Shown piece by piece: positions 25,402 through 35,401 of a stretch of DNA of 64,000 nucleotides. The DNA is from Tenuifilaceae bacterium CYCD. Its GTDB lineage: Bacteria; Bacteroidota; Bacteroidia; Bacteroidales; Tenuifilaceae. The first letter of the stretch is position 1. Each line of letters begins with the position of its first letter. The notes beneath the pieces are model-generated. The model saw only the letters and a program-made list of their open reading frames with translations. It searched no databases and was not told the origin of the DNA. The position numbers were made by a program, and so were the translations under genes. The stretch spans positions 992,001 to 1,056,000 of the forward strand of contig AP027304.1 of assembly GCA_036322835.1 (NCBI GenBank), read 5' to 3'.

Positions 25402-28149
25402 CTATTTTAATTCATAGTTTACTACGGTGCCCTGTGCCGAGCCCACAATTAAACTCATTGCATTACCCTTTGCGGCAATTCTTGAGATGCTAAACGATGT
25501 AGAGCCAGCGTAAAGAAAAGAGTTCTCCAGTCTACCTTTACTGTTGATCAGGTAAATCTTATTCGATTTCTCCGAAACCACGCCAATCTTATTATCGCCT
25601 CCAAAATCGAAAAACAATATTTCGGGCTTTATATCGTCCTTAACTTTTAGCTGAAAGATCAATTTTTGTGACGAGTCGAATGCGTATACGGTACTGTTAT
25701 CGGAGAAAATGTAGTCCTTTACTCCATCGCCATTCAAATCCTGATAGATAAATCCATGCCATTTGGAGAACGACTGCAAAGCAATATCCTCAACCGTTCC
25801 GTTCAGGTAAATACGATGAACCAAACCAATTGTATCGGTGGTTACAACGAACAGGTTACCATTATCCGATCCTAACGAAAATGTACTGTTAGGAGCCTTG
25901 GCGAAGTACTGCTTTAGGTGTACTCGCTCCTCGCCTTTTCGATTAAGCAGGTACGGACGGTTTGCATCGAATACAATTAGGTAATCCAAACCACTCGACC
26001 GAACAAAGCCAACCCTATCAGTTACCATGGTCTCGGTTTTGCCAAAACTCCAGCCCTTAACCAGTTTTCCCATAATATCGTAAACGTAAATTTTCCGATC
26101 GGAACAGGCCTGAAAGAATCGGTAATCGCGGTTCCCATCGTAATCGATAACCGACACGGGGTTTGTGGCGGTTTTAGCGTAAAGTACTGGAAACCCATCC
26201 ACATCCTTTCCGTTACGATCAACCACGTACAGTTTAAGCGCTGTATTAAAGGTATACTGCAACTTTTTGTTCCTGAAAATATCAACCTGTACCACATCGC
26301 CCATTATGGCTCCATCAACCTTGCGCTTCCAGAGGATACGACCAATGTTGTTGATGAGGTAAATATTGTTGTCGGAATCCTGAATAAGAATCTCTTTCTC
26401 CCTATTGGTGTGATTTAAAACAACAAACGGCTTGGTAATTGGCGCGGCATCCAGCTTGGTTTCCCATACATTGGATTTTGTGATGCTAGCAACCTCCTGT
26501 CCCGATGTCACCGTTAGCGTATTAAAGATTAAACTATTTCCTCCAATTAACTCATAGCTGATGCCCTGTAAACCCAGCAATGGTTGACGTAAAGGTTTAT
26601 CAGCAGATAAAAACTCCTTCGCAAGTTTATCAATCAAACTTGGGTTTATATAGATAAGGTAATTGGCCTTATTGGGTATTTGCTGGCTAAACTGCTTGAA
26701 CGAATCGCTATTCTTTAAAACATTATTATGAATGTTGGCATTTATATACCGCTCCAACGATTCGGGCGATGCTCCCCAGATAATCCAGTTATCGACAAAG
26801 CAGTAGTACTCATCCGATACCGTTGAAAACAGGCTTCCCAGCAAAAGACTATGCAAGCCTTTTATTGGGTAATGGTAAACCGTAACCGATTTTTGATTAT
26901 CAATTTTTATAGCGATTTGGCTATTTATACCCTCTTGGTTCTTCTGTTTCTGATATTTTGAAGCAATATCCTGCAGATGTTGGCGTGTGCTACTTGCGCT
27001 TTTGGTTCTGGCAACAATATACCAATCGCTTGGCCTATTGCTGCTCGAAGGAAAAAACGCAATTCCCACCTCTTCATCAATAATCGATTTAAAGTAGTCC
27101 TGCACCTGCATACCCAGCACATTCATACAATTGCTAAGGTTCTGCGTGTAATCGAAAATTACATTTTTTCTATCGAGATATGAGCGGTAACCCTCTAAAT
27201 ACTCATCCAAATCCGATATACCAAGCCATACCAGTAAACCTGTTTCAACCGGTAGAGTCGATGGCATTTTGATATCTACTGGTTTTTGGCTCGACAGAAT
27301 TCTGAGGAATGAGTTAGTTGAGTCCGAAACGGTTGACAACCCCGACATAATCAAACTATTACCCGATAGATTTAAATCCAACTCAATCCATTGGGCAATA
27401 TCGCTCAACGTGCTTGCACCATTCTGGTATGTTTTGCTCAGCGAGGATTTAAGTATCTGCGGAAGAAACTTTAGGTTGATGTAAATATTTGCATCGACCT
27501 TTGAACCTGATGTTTTGTCTATAGCCACAAACTGCGGATTTTTTTGGAGCGAAACATCGCCATCGAGCTGCGCAATAGATTCCTCTAGCAGGACCAAAGA
27601 ATTACCAACCAGCAAAATACCATTATGGCATGCCACCGAAATGCTTGCAAATTCCGAATTTTCCTGCTTAAATGTTATTATTGATGTTCGATTATAGAAC
27701 TTCTCCTCGTCGCAGTACAGCCCAATAGCTTGGAGTTTTGATAACGAATACAGATCAGAAGGATTAACACCTTCGGGCAACTTTATCGAGAACAGGTAGG
27801 CCGATCCACCATTTTCTAACGCACAAAGCGATGCACAAAGCGGATTGTTGCTTAGTAAACTTCTAACCGATGAGTTGGAATTTCGCAGGCTATCAATAAA
27901 ATTTATAGCATCGGAAATACTTGAAGCACCCCTTACACTCAAGGAGGATTCCCAAACTTTGTTCTGATTAAGCGACTCCTTTAACCGAACAAAATCGTCA
28001 ACCTTTACAATAACAGAAGCATTAATTGGTATCGCCTGAATGGCATCGGAGGTTTTTCCGTTCCTTGGGTTTAACCATAGGTATGCACCCACAGCAAGCG
28101 TAGCAATAAGTATAAATGAGACAACTATCAGAACTACATATTTCTTCAT
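25402..28149 (-). CDS. DUF3352-like membrane-anchored protein with C-terminal beta-propeller
   Basis: The 915-residue protein has an N-terminal signal anchor (~residues 5-27, VVSFILIATLAVGAYLWL). Residues ~35-570 resemble the DUF3352-type fold (IPINASVIVKVDDFVRLKESL, VGIAFFPSSSNRPSDWYIVARTK in part, YLIYINPSLIDKLAKEF). From ~590 to the end there are repeated short strands with DxDxxNxIYLINNIGRILWKRKVDG-like and DLNGDGVKDYIFSDNST motifs, typical of FG-GAP/PQQ-like beta-propellers. It is probably periplasmic or surface-exposed and binds ligand rather than catalyses. The cellular role is unknown. The neighbouring znu operon and sdaA do not suggest a pathway. Confidence 0.72.
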   Translation of the reverse strand: MKKYVVLIVVSFILIATLAVGAYLWLNPRNGKTSDAIQAIPINASVIVKVDDFVRLKESLNQNKVWESSLSVRGASSISDAINFIDSLRNSNSSVRSLLSNNPLCASLCALENGGSAYLFSIKLPEGVNPSDLYSLSKLQAIGLYCDEEKFYNRTSIITFKQENSEFASISVACHNGILLVGNSLVLLEESIAQLDGDVSLQKNPQFVAIDKTSGSKVDANIYINLKFLPQILKSSLSKTYQNGASTLSDIAQWIELDLNLSGNSLIMSGLSTVSDSTNSFLRILSSQKPVDIKMPSTLPVETGLLVWLGISDLDEYLEGYRSYLDRKNVIFDYTQNLSNCMNVLGMQVQDYFKSIIDEEVGIAFFPSSSNRPSDWYIVARTKSASSTRQHLQDIASKYQKQKNQEGINSQIAIKIDNQKSVTVYHYPIKGLHSLLLGSLFSTVSDEYYCFVDNWIIWGASPESLERYINANIHNNVLKNSDSFKQFSQQIPNKANYLIYINPSLIDKLAKEFLSADKPLRQPLLGLQGISYELIGGNSLIFNTLTVTSGQEVASITKSNVWETKLDAAPITKPFVVLNHTNREKEILIQDSDNNIYLINNIGRILWKRKVDGAIMGDVVQVDIFRNKKLQYTFNTALKLYVVDRNGKDVDGFPVLYAKTATNPVSVIDYDGNRDYRFFQACSDRKIYVYDIMGKLVKGWSFGKTETMVTDRVGFVRSSGLDYLIVFDANRPYLLNRKGEERVHLKQYFAKAPNSTFSLGSDNGNLFVVTTDTIGLVHRIYLNGTVEDIALQSFSKWHGFIYQDLNGDGVKDYIFSDNSTVYAFDSSQKLIFQLKVKDDIKPEILFFDFGGDNKIGVVSEKSNKIYLINSKGRLENSFLYAGSTSFSISRIAAKGNAMSLIVGSAQGTVVNYELK

Positions 28150-28175
28150 AAAGCAGAGCTATTTCCTTTGGTGGA

Positions 28176-28183
28176 TAAAGTTA
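28176..28183 (-). promoter_or_regulatory. TAACTTTA motif upstream of the DUF3352-like gene
   Basis: Minus-strand TAACTTTA begins 34 bp before ATG 28149; it is the same octamer as at 25331-25338. Proposed as a -7 variant, not proven. Confidence 0.3.
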
Positions 28184-28319
28184 ACGTTTATGAAGTAAAC
28201 TGAAAAGTTTTATGGCGATTTGCCTGCTAACTTAAATCCGAGAATCGCGTAATCAAAACAAACATTACGGTTACCATCAACGGACAACAGTCAACCAACA
28301 AATCACCAAACCATCTTCA

Positions 28320-29522
28320 TTACAAAAAAGGCTCCCAATTCTTGGCTAATCCACCAATTCCTGTTTCACGGTAAGCTACCTGAATATCACGACCCGTTTC
28401 GGCCATGGTTTCCACCGCCTGATCGAACGAAACTTTATGCCCTCCATCGGACGATAATGCGTAAACTCCGCAGGAATATGCCTTAGATGCGGCAATTGCA
28501 TTACGCTCGATACAAGGAATTTGTACGTAACCTAAAACGGGATCGCAGGTTAAACCGAGATTGTGCTCCATGCCCATCTCGGCGGCATACTCAATTTGAG
28601 TTGGAGACCCCCCAAGAATTTGTGCCATTGCGGCAGCAGCCATTGCACATGCTGTTCCAATTTCTCCTTGGCAACCAACCTCGGCTCCGGAAATAGATGC
28701 ATTATGTTTAACTAAGTTGCCAATAAGCCCAGCAGTTGCTAGCGCCCTCAGAATTTTTGGCTCGGTTAAATGTTCCTCGCTGTTTAGATAAAAAAGCACA
28801 GCAGGAAGAACTCCCGACGATCCACAGGTTGGCGCGGTAACAATTCGTCCACCCGAAGCATTCTCCTCCGCCACGGCAAGCGCAAAGGCAAATAGCAGAC
28901 CAACATTCTTCATGGTGCCATGGCTATTCAACGCCTTGGTGTACTGCGACGACGCCCTGCGTGCTAGCTTTATTGGACCGGGAAGAACGCCTTCGTTATC
29001 GATTCCACGCTTAACAGTATCCTTCATTGTATACCAAATCTCATGAAGGAATTCCCAGATTTCTTTCCCTTCGTTATCCTCTACAAACTCCCACAATGCC
29101 TTTCCCTCCTTCTTGCACCAAGCAAGAATATCTGTCATTGTTTCCAGTTCGTAAACCTGATGGCTATTTAAAATCCCACTTTTATCCTTCAAATCACCAC
29201 CACCAATGCTGTATACTTCCCACGAATCAATCACATCGTTGGACTCGTTAAGCGCTTCAAAAATTAGTCCGTTGGGATGAAGCGGTAGACTCTCCTCTGG
29301 CTTCCATACAATATCTACCGATTTGGGCAAAAAACTTTTCCGGATAGCACTATCGGTATGGTGCCCTTTCCCGGTTAGTGCCAAACTTCCATAGAGCAAC
29401 ACCCTGAAATTTTGGATATCGGGATGTTTGGCCAAAAATATCTCTGCTGCTCTAACTGGCCCAATGGTGTGACTACTCGATGGACCATAACCCTCCTTGT
29501 ATATCTCCTTAATCGAAAGCAT
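28320..29522 (-). CDS. sdaA: L-serine ammonia-lyase, iron-sulfur dependent (single chain)
   Basis: It deaminates L-serine to pyruvate and ammonia using an oxygen-labile [4Fe-4S] cluster. Both fused halves are visible: the beta half with GPSSSHTIGPVRAAE (~residues 13-27) and TGKGHHTDSAI, and the alpha half with APTCGSSGVLPAVLFY (~residues 229-244), NASISGAEVGCQGEIG and the two further cluster-type cysteines in LTCDPVLGYVQIPCIERNA. The 400-residue length fits the single-chain form of Bacteroidota. It is transcribed alone, divergent from the sugar transferase gene. Confidence 0.93.
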   Translation of the reverse strand: MLSIKEIYKEGYGPSSSHTIGPVRAAEIFLAKHPDIQNFRVLLYGSLALTGKGHHTDSAIRKSFLPKSVDIVWKPEESLPLHPNGLIFEALNESNDVIDSWEVYSIGGGDLKDKSGILNSHQVYELETMTDILAWCKKEGKALWEFVEDNEGKEIWEFLHEIWYTMKDTVKRGIDNEGVLPGPIKLARRASSQYTKALNSHGTMKNVGLLFAFALAVAEENASGGRIVTAPTCGSSGVLPAVLFYLNSEEHLTEPKILRALATAGLIGNLVKHNASISGAEVGCQGEIGTACAMAAAAMAQILGGSPTQIEYAAEMGMEHNLGLTCDPVLGYVQIPCIERNAIAASKAYSCGVYALSSDGGHKVSFDQAVETMAETGRDIQVAYRETGIGGLAKNWEPFL

Positions 29523-29672
29523 TTGGTGTAATTTTATGACTGCAAAACTGCAAGATTTTTACCGAATTATCAAATGCTACAAATTGCAACGATAAGTTAT
29601 ACGCGTAATGTTTTTTCTTATAAAGAAAAATACATCTATCTTAGTATTAAAATTCAACGATACACCCCCACA

Positions 29673-31187
29673 ATGAACAAACGCATTTTCATACTAGTTC
29701 TTCTTGATTTACTACTAATTGTACTTTCGTTTTACATCTCAACGCTCTTTAAGGGCGTTAGTTTTGTCTCGTATTTTTGGAACTACTTTTATGGAATTTT
29801 AACTTTTACAGGAATTTGGATTTTAACATCGCTGCTTTACCGCAAGTATGTTTTTACCGAATATTCACCAACAAAAATATCGGTGAACATCGTAAAATCG
29901 AATCTTATTGCACTGGCTGTAGTCACAAGTATCATTTTTATTACCCGAACCGTTTACTATTCCCGATTTGTTGTTTTCAGCACAATAGGATTCATTTCGG
30001 CATTTGAGCTGTTTATCTTTAATCTTTGGGTGATACTAAAACGCACGCAGGTTATTCCGGAAGATCTACTCGGGAAAATTGAGCGTAGCGTACGCAGAGA
30101 TCCCAAAACGGTTAATATAAATCAAGATGTTGACCCGAAAAGAATTCATTCCATACAGAAGGCAATTCTCTCCGAATTCGATAAGGAAGTACTAAACTAC
30201 CTCGAGGCAAATTCTTCGCTATTCTCGGATAAAACACTGATTGTTGCAACCACTACATCCTTCAACATCCTTAATCAACCCGACGGATACTTCGATACCA
30301 TTATTAACCTAAAACGTATAAACGATATCCGAAGGATTAACAAGTTTTTCGAAGCAATCAACCAGAAACTCCCCAAGGGTGGTACATTTATTTGCCTCGC
30401 CGAAACCCAGGAACAGCGAAAGAAACGTATTTTTAAAAAATTTCCGCCGGTACTGAATGGTATCTACTACTTTTTTGACTACATAATTAAACGCGTTTTC
30501 CCAAAGTTTTCGCTAACCATGGGAATATACTTCTTCCTAACCCGTGGCGAAAACAGAGTACTAAGTCGTGCAGAACTACTTGGTAGGCTTTACTCCTGCG
30601 GCTTTGATGTTATGAACGAAGTAGAGATAAACAAGCATTACTATGTTGTAGCAAAAAAGATAAAACGTCCGTACTTTGATTTAGAACCCACATACGGCCC
30701 ACTAATTAAACTGCAAAGAATTGGTAAGGGCGGAAAAATTATAAGGGTGTATAAATTCCGAACAATGCACCCTTACTCGGAATACTTGCAGGAGTATATC
30801 TACAACAAGCATAGTTTACAGGAGGGAGGCAAATTCCGGAACGATTTCAGGGTATCTACAGCCGGTAAATTCATGCGGAAATTTTGGATTGATGAACTGC
30901 CAATGATAATAAACCTTCTCCGTGGCGATTTAAAAATTGTGGGCGTTCGTCCCTTAAGCCGACATTATTTTGGCTTGTACTCCAAGGAACTTCAAGAACG
31001 CAGAGTAAAGTACAAACCTGGGCTTATTCCTCCTTTTTACGTAGATAAGCCAAATACCATTGATGAAATTATGGCCTCGGAAATGAAATACTTCGACGCC
31101 TACGACAAGCATCCTCTCCTAACCGATATACGTTACTTCTTTTTAGCCGTATATAACATTGTATTCCGGAAATACAGGAGCAAGTAA
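29673..31187 (+). CDS. Sugar transferase (polyisoprenyl-phosphate hexose-1-phosphate transferase type) with an inserted domain
   Basis: The 504-residue protein starts at ATG 29673; an earlier in-frame start would add an implausible stretch before the membrane segments. Four hydrophobic helices lie within residues 5-125. A soluble middle region (~150-330) with a methyltransferase-like pattern (VVATTTSFNILNQPDGYFDTIINL-type strand, then LPKGGTFICLAETQEQ) precedes the bacterial sugar-transferase domain: KFRTMHPYSEYLQEY, WIDELPMIINLLRGD with the catalytic Asp-Glu, and VGVRPLSRHYFGLY. The enzyme should start assembly of a surface glycan on undecaprenyl phosphate. In T9SS-bearing bacteria such a glycan can anchor cargo (A-LPS); that link here is inference. 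Confidence 0.85.
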   Translation: MNKRIFILVLLDLLLIVLSFYISTLFKGVSFVSYFWNYFYGILTFTGIWILTSLLYRKYVFTEYSPTKISVNIVKSNLIALAVVTSIIFITRTVYYSRFVVFSTIGFISAFELFIFNLWVILKRTQVIPEDLLGKIERSVRRDPKTVNINQDVDPKRIHSIQKAILSEFDKEVLNYLEANSSLFSDKTLIVATTTSFNILNQPDGYFDTIINLKRINDIRRINKFFEAINQKLPKGGTFICLAETQEQRKKRIFKKFPPVLNGIYYFFDYIIKRVFPKFSLTMGIYFFLTRGENRVLSRAELLGRLYSCGFDVMNEVEINKHYYVVAKKIKRPYFDLEPTYGPLIKLQRIGKGGKIIRVYKFRTMHPYSEYLQEYIYNKHSLQEGGKFRNDFRVSTAGKFMRKFWIDELPMIINLLRGDLKIVGVRPLSRHYFGLYSKELQERRVKYKPGLIPPFYVDKPNTIDEIMASEMKYFDAYDKHPLLTDIRYFFLAVYNIVFRKYRSK

Positions 31188-31259
31188 CTCTCTAATAGTA
31201 ACAAACGTAATCCTACTTCAGATTCATTTAAAATATAACTAACAACACACAATGTTCTT

Positions 31260-34200
31260 ATGAAAAAATTTTATGCATTATTACTTACGCTCTCTTTTGT
31301 TTCATTACAAATCTATTCACAAAAACTAGTTAATCTTAACCCCGATCCCAATGGAGAACCTTGGTATGTTGGGGGGCTAAGAAAACTTACCAAGGTTGAT
31401 TCTTTCAACATTGAGCATACTCCAAAGCTGACATTGCAGAGCATAAGAACAAAAGGGGAATTACCCAGTTTTGTGGACAATTCACTCAACAAATATTTCC
31501 GTCCAATATTTAATCAGGAAGGAGGCAGCTGTGGGCAGGCAAGTGGTGTTGCATACAACTTTACCTATGCTATTGACTATGCACGCGACTTAGCAGCAAA
31601 CACGGTTCAAACGCAGTACCCCTCGCACTACACATGGAATTTTCTGAATGATGGTGTTGGCAACGGTTCCTTTTACTTTGACGGTTGGGAGATAATTAGG
31701 GCCAACGGATGCCCGAATATTGAAACATACGGAGGAACACCCTGGGAAGGTGGTGATACCCGCTGGATGAGTGGTTACAATAGTTATGTATCTGGAATGC
31801 AAAATAGAACATTGGATGTTTTTACAATAGATGTCTCCACCCTTGAAGGTTTACAAGTATTAAAATCGTGGATGAATGATCAGCTGGATGGTTCAGCTGT
31901 TGGTGGATTAGCAAATTTTGCAGCTGGTGTTTCAGGGACTTTCACTATGATGTATTTACCCACAGGAACTCCCGAAGCATACAAAAGTGTAATTACTCGC
32001 TGGGACTCAGATGTAAATCATGCCATGACCTTTGTAGGCTATAACGATAGCATCCGCTACGATTTCAACAACGACGGAAAATACACCAATAATATTGATA
32101 TCAATAACGACAATATTGTTGATATGCGTGATTGGGAAATTGGCGGATTAATCATGGCAAATAGCTGGGGAACTGGCTGGGGCGATGATGGAAAGGCTTA
32201 TGTAATGTACCGTTTACTGGCAGAACCATCTACTAATGGAGGAATTCTTAATGGACTAGTTCATGTTATCAGGGCAAAGGCACAATACAACCCGCTTGTT
32301 ACGCTTAAAGCTACCATCAAACACACATCAAGAAATAAACTTAGAATAACCGCGGGTGTTTCATCTAACCCCAATGCAGCAATCCCGGACTATACGCTAA
32401 GTCTTCCCTTGTTCAACTATCAGGGTGGTAATTACTATATGCAAGGAACCACTACTGAAAATGCCAAAACAATAGAAATAGGAATAGATATTACGCCTTT
32501 ATTGAGTGAGATTGAAAGCGATCAAGATGCTCGATTTTTTCTTGCGGTAAACGAAAATGACCCTAGCAATACCGCTTCGGGAGAAGTTGTTTCATTTTCG
32601 GTGTTCGACTCGGCAAATGGCAATACCGAAACAGTATGTTCATCAGCAAACGTTGAAATAGCAAACAACTCAACAACCTATCTGCATCTAAATAAAAGTA
32701 TAAGTTTCGACAAAGTAAGTATTCCCCAGCAAACACCATCTACCATAACGGCTGGTTTCCCCTTTGAATATACCCTTACTGCAAACGGAGGAACTGCTCC
32801 ATATAAATGGACTTGGTTGATTAATTATGATCAAAATGAATCAGCACAACCTGTTACTACATACAATACAAAAAAATTAGAACCCTCCAGCGATGATGAT
32901 GGTTTTGCCGAACTCAATCTGCCATTCCAATTCCCTTTTTATGGCGAGTTGTACAGTAAGGTTTTGATAAGCACCGATGGGTCTATACTTTTTAGCAATA
33001 ATTTTGAATATGTTAGAAACGAGGCCAACCTGATTGACTCCAAGGCCATTACTGTGTATGGCACCGACTTAATGCTTTACGAATCTGATAATGATGGAAT
33101 TTGGTATCACTCCACTCGTGACAGCTTAACAGTGCATTGGAAAACCTCAAAATACAACAACCCTTCATTCAATGCCGATTTCTATGCTACAATTTTCCCG
33201 TCCGGAAAAATAAAACTGCTATATGGACCAAATATTACTCCATCGAACGATTGGGTTGCAGGAATTTCCAACGGCGATAAGGATAATTACCTTAAAGCAA
33301 CAGTTGCAGGTATGCAAACCATTTCAGGAAATACTTGTATTACATTAAACACTACAGAAACCCCAGAAGGATTCAAACTATCCGAAGATGGAAAAATATC
33401 TTTTACAACTAAAACAGGAGATGGCCATTGGGATATCAAGGTAAAAGCCACTGATCAAAAAAACATTTATAGCACGCAAACCATTTCGCTCCAATCCGAG
33501 CCATCGATTGAGGTTAATCCAACCCAGTTACTATTCCAAAATCCTATGGAAGCCGATCCGTTTACAGTTGGAAAAACCATTACCATTCATAACTCGTGCT
33601 TGCAAAATGTGCAAATTGATTCTGTAAAAACAAATGGAAATTACTGGTATATCGATAATACAACTACGAAACAGTTAACACTAAACCCCAACGATGATGT
33701 TTTGTTGATCGTTAAGTTGAAGTCAAGTTCTACAAAAAGTTCAAACTTGATATCGGATTCTATCAAGATTTACACCCCTTATACAACGTACTCTATTCCT
33801 ATTCTTGTTGATCCGGAAGTTTTAACAAACACCACTTATGCTGTAAATTTTACAGTAATGCATAATGAAACAATGGTAGAGAACGCAACGATTGAAATAA
33901 ATGGAGTGGTAAACCCACTTATTACTGATTCCAATGGTACAACATCTATTTCTCTCCCCAACGGTAACTATAGCTACACCATAACCGTTCCCAATAAATA
34001 CCAAGATACAGATAGTTTTACGGTTAACGAAGAACCTTTATCCTTAACCATACACATTATACCATCGGGAATAGATGGCGATTTAGACCAATTGGTTGGG
34101 GTATATCCAAATCCTTTTAAGGATGAACTGAAAATCAGAGGGTTTAATCAAACCGTAAAAGTTCGCTTGCTTGATATACTTGGGAAATGCATAAGAACTC

Positions 34201-34319
34201 AACTGGTAGATTGTGAAAATCAATCAATAAAAACAGAGTATCTTAAGGCAGGAGTATATATAGTTATCGTTGATGACGAAAAAGGTAATATAAAATCTTT
34301 TAAGCTTGTCAAGATATAA
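31260..34319 (+). CDS. Secreted papain-family (C1) cysteine peptidase with T9SS C-terminal sorting domain
   Basis: A 1,019-residue exported protease. Signal peptide MKKFYALLLTLSFVSLQIYS; peptidase domain with catalytic Cys91 (NQEGGSCGQASG), His254 (VNHAMTFVGYND) and Asn301 (MANSWGTGWGDDG). An acidic insert between His and Asn (DFNNDGKYTNN, DINNDNIVDMRDW) looks like EF-hand/dockerin calcium loops. Residues ~340-960 hold Ig-like beta-sandwich domains. The last ~75 residues are a type A T9SS sorting domain (VGVYPNPFKDELKIRG, LKAGVYIVIVDDEKG). It should cross the outer membrane through the T9SS, whose core is encoded 10-16 kb away. Promoter not identified; a strong terminator follows. Confidence 0.93.
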   Translation: MKKFYALLLTLSFVSLQIYSQKLVNLNPDPNGEPWYVGGLRKLTKVDSFNIEHTPKLTLQSIRTKGELPSFVDNSLNKYFRPIFNQEGGSCGQASGVAYNFTYAIDYARDLAANTVQTQYPSHYTWNFLNDGVGNGSFYFDGWEIIRANGCPNIETYGGTPWEGGDTRWMSGYNSYVSGMQNRTLDVFTIDVSTLEGLQVLKSWMNDQLDGSAVGGLANFAAGVSGTFTMMYLPTGTPEAYKSVITRWDSDVNHAMTFVGYNDSIRYDFNNDGKYTNNIDINNDNIVDMRDWEIGGLIMANSWGTGWGDDGKAYVMYRLLAEPSTNGGILNGLVHVIRAKAQYNPLVTLKATIKHTSRNKLRITAGVSSNPNAAIPDYTLSLPLFNYQGGNYYMQGTTTENAKTIEIGIDITPLLSEIESDQDARFFLAVNENDPSNTASGEVVSFSVFDSANGNTETVCSSANVEIANNSTTYLHLNKSISFDKVSIPQQTPSTITAGFPFEYTLTANGGTAPYKWTWLINYDQNESAQPVTTYNTKKLEPSSDDDGFAELNLPFQFPFYGELYSKVLISTDGSILFSNNFEYVRNEANLIDSKAITVYGTDLMLYESDNDGIWYHSTRDSLTVHWKTSKYNNPSFNADFYATIFPSGKIKLLYGPNITPSNDWVAGISNGDKDNYLKATVAGMQTISGNTCITLNTTETPEGFKLSEDGKISFTTKTGDGHWDIKVKATDQKNIYSTQTISLQSEPSIEVNPTQLLFQNPMEADPFTVGKTITIHNSCLQNVQIDSVKTNGNYWYIDNTTTKQLTLNPNDDVLLIVKLKSSSTKSSNLISDSIKIYTPYTTYSIPILVDPEVLTNTTYAVNFTVMHNETMVENATIEINGVVNPLITDSNGTTSISLPNGNYSYTITVPNKYQDTDSFTVNEEPLSLTIHIIPSGIDGDLDQLVGVYPNPFKDELKIRGFNQTVKVRLLDILGKCIRTQLVDCENQSIKTEYLKAGVYIVIVDDEKGNIKSFKLVKI

Positions 34320-34332
34320 CCTTTCTTCATAC

Positions 34333-34373
34333 AAAAAGGAGTTCTTCTACATATCATGGAGGAATTCCTTTTT
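34333..34373 (+). terminator. Rho-independent terminator of the C1 peptidase gene
   Basis: AAAAAGGAGTTCTTC (34333-34347) pairs with GAGGAATTCCTTTTT (34359-34373), a 15-bp stem with two G-T pairs and an 11-nt loop, ending in a T-run, 14 bp past the stop. Confidence 0.9.
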
Positions 34374-34442
34374 GTATTATAACTACTCACCACCTCCGTT
34401 GATTGCCAAGAATCAACTTGCTCATTTATTAAATTAAAAGCC

Positions 34443-34452
34443 TAACTTTACG
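34443..34452 (+). promoter_or_regulatory. TAACTTTACG motif upstream of the TPR lipoprotein gene
   Basis: It carries the TAACTTTA octamer. The identical 10-mer lies 23 bp before the PBP1A start (54276-54285). Possible -7 variant, 27 bp before ATG 34479. Confidence 0.3.
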
Positions 34453-34478
34453 AGCTCAACTAAGTAATGTATTGTGTG

Positions 34479-35381
34479 ATGAATTTTAAACTTGTATTCA
34501 ACGTTAGATCTATTGTTCTACTGCTACTCCTGAGTGGTTGTACCGCAAGCAAGCAAGCCAAGCAACTCCATAACGATGCAAATTCAGCACTTGCTAACGG
34601 CGACTATGAAAAGGCTCTGGCCTCCTACGAAAGCATAATTACCAACAACAAAGCGAATAACAAGGAAACTCCTGGATCGATATATAATAGCGCGGGTATT
34701 GCGGCTTGGAATTTACAGCAGGCTGATAAAAGTATTGACTATTTAGAAACGGCGAAGAAACTATCGGCATCAACCGACGAAACCTTTTCAACTATTGCAA
34801 AAGCATACAAAAAGATTGATAACCTGTCAAGAGAAATATCTAACCTTGAGGAGTATGTTCAACGCTATCCTCAAGGAAAGGAAATAAATCCCGTTCGTAG
34901 CCAACTATTCGACGCCTACGTGAGAAGTGAGAATTGGGAATCGGGCGAACAGCTGTGGCCACAACTCGACTCTACATCACACAATAACATTCAGTATTTA
35001 ACCGGTTATCTTCGCATTAAACGTAAACTTGAAAAAACTGATGATGGTGATGCACTTGCAAAACAACTGCTAAAAATGGATAAAAATAACATAGAGGCTT
35101 TGGAAACTATGGCTGAAAAGCATTACAACCTAGCCGATGATATCTATGTTAAGGAAATGAAGGCTTACGAGAAAAACAAAACCATGAAGCAGTATAATCA
35201 GCTTACCGAGGCGCTAAAAAAGGTGAATCAGGACTATAAAACTGCGCGCGATTACTTTGAACGGCTCTACAAGCTGAACCCCGATCCAAAATATGCAAAC
35301 TTCCTTGGAAATATTTATACTAGATTCGAAAACAAGGAAAAGGCAAGCTACTACTACCGCTTGGCTAAAAAGAAAAAATAA
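34479..35381 (+). CDS. Tetratricopeptide-repeat lipoprotein
   Basis: A 300-residue lipoprotein precursor whose signal ends in the lipobox LLSGC (~Cys20). It then carries TPR-like helical pairs: ANSALANGDYEKALASYESII (~residues 32-52), NSAGIAAWNLQQADKSIDYLETAK, and near the C-terminus ARDYFERLYKLNPDPKYANFLGNIYTRFENKEKASYYY. The central part is helical and Lys-rich. ATG 34479 is preferred to ATG 34467 because the signal peptide starts cleanly there. It probably acts as a scaffold in the periplasm or outer membrane; a partner is not identifiable. Confidence 0.8.
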   Translation: MNFKLVFNVRSIVLLLLLSGCTASKQAKQLHNDANSALANGDYEKALASYESIITNNKANNKETPGSIYNSAGIAAWNLQQADKSIDYLETAKKLSASTDETFSTIAKAYKKIDNLSREISNLEEYVQRYPQGKEINPVRSQLFDAYVRSENWESGEQLWPQLDSTSHNNIQYLTGYLRIKRKLEKTDDGDALAKQLLKMDKNNIEALETMAEKHYNLADDIYVKEMKAYEKNKTMKQYNQLTEALKKVNQDYKTARDYFERLYKLNPDPKYANFLGNIYTRFENKEKASYYYRLAKKKK

Positions 35382-35401
35382 CAAAGCTGACACACTATCA
35401 T

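Noticed and set aside
28150-28319. tRNA or small RNA gene in the gap before the DUF3352-like gene
   Set aside because: No cloverleaf pairing or conserved GTTCGA-type loop was found; only a promoter-like motif.
34467-34481. ATG 34467 as start of the TPR lipoprotein
   Set aside because: It would add MYCV before a normal signal peptide; ATG 34479 gives a cleaner lipoprotein signal. Not certain.
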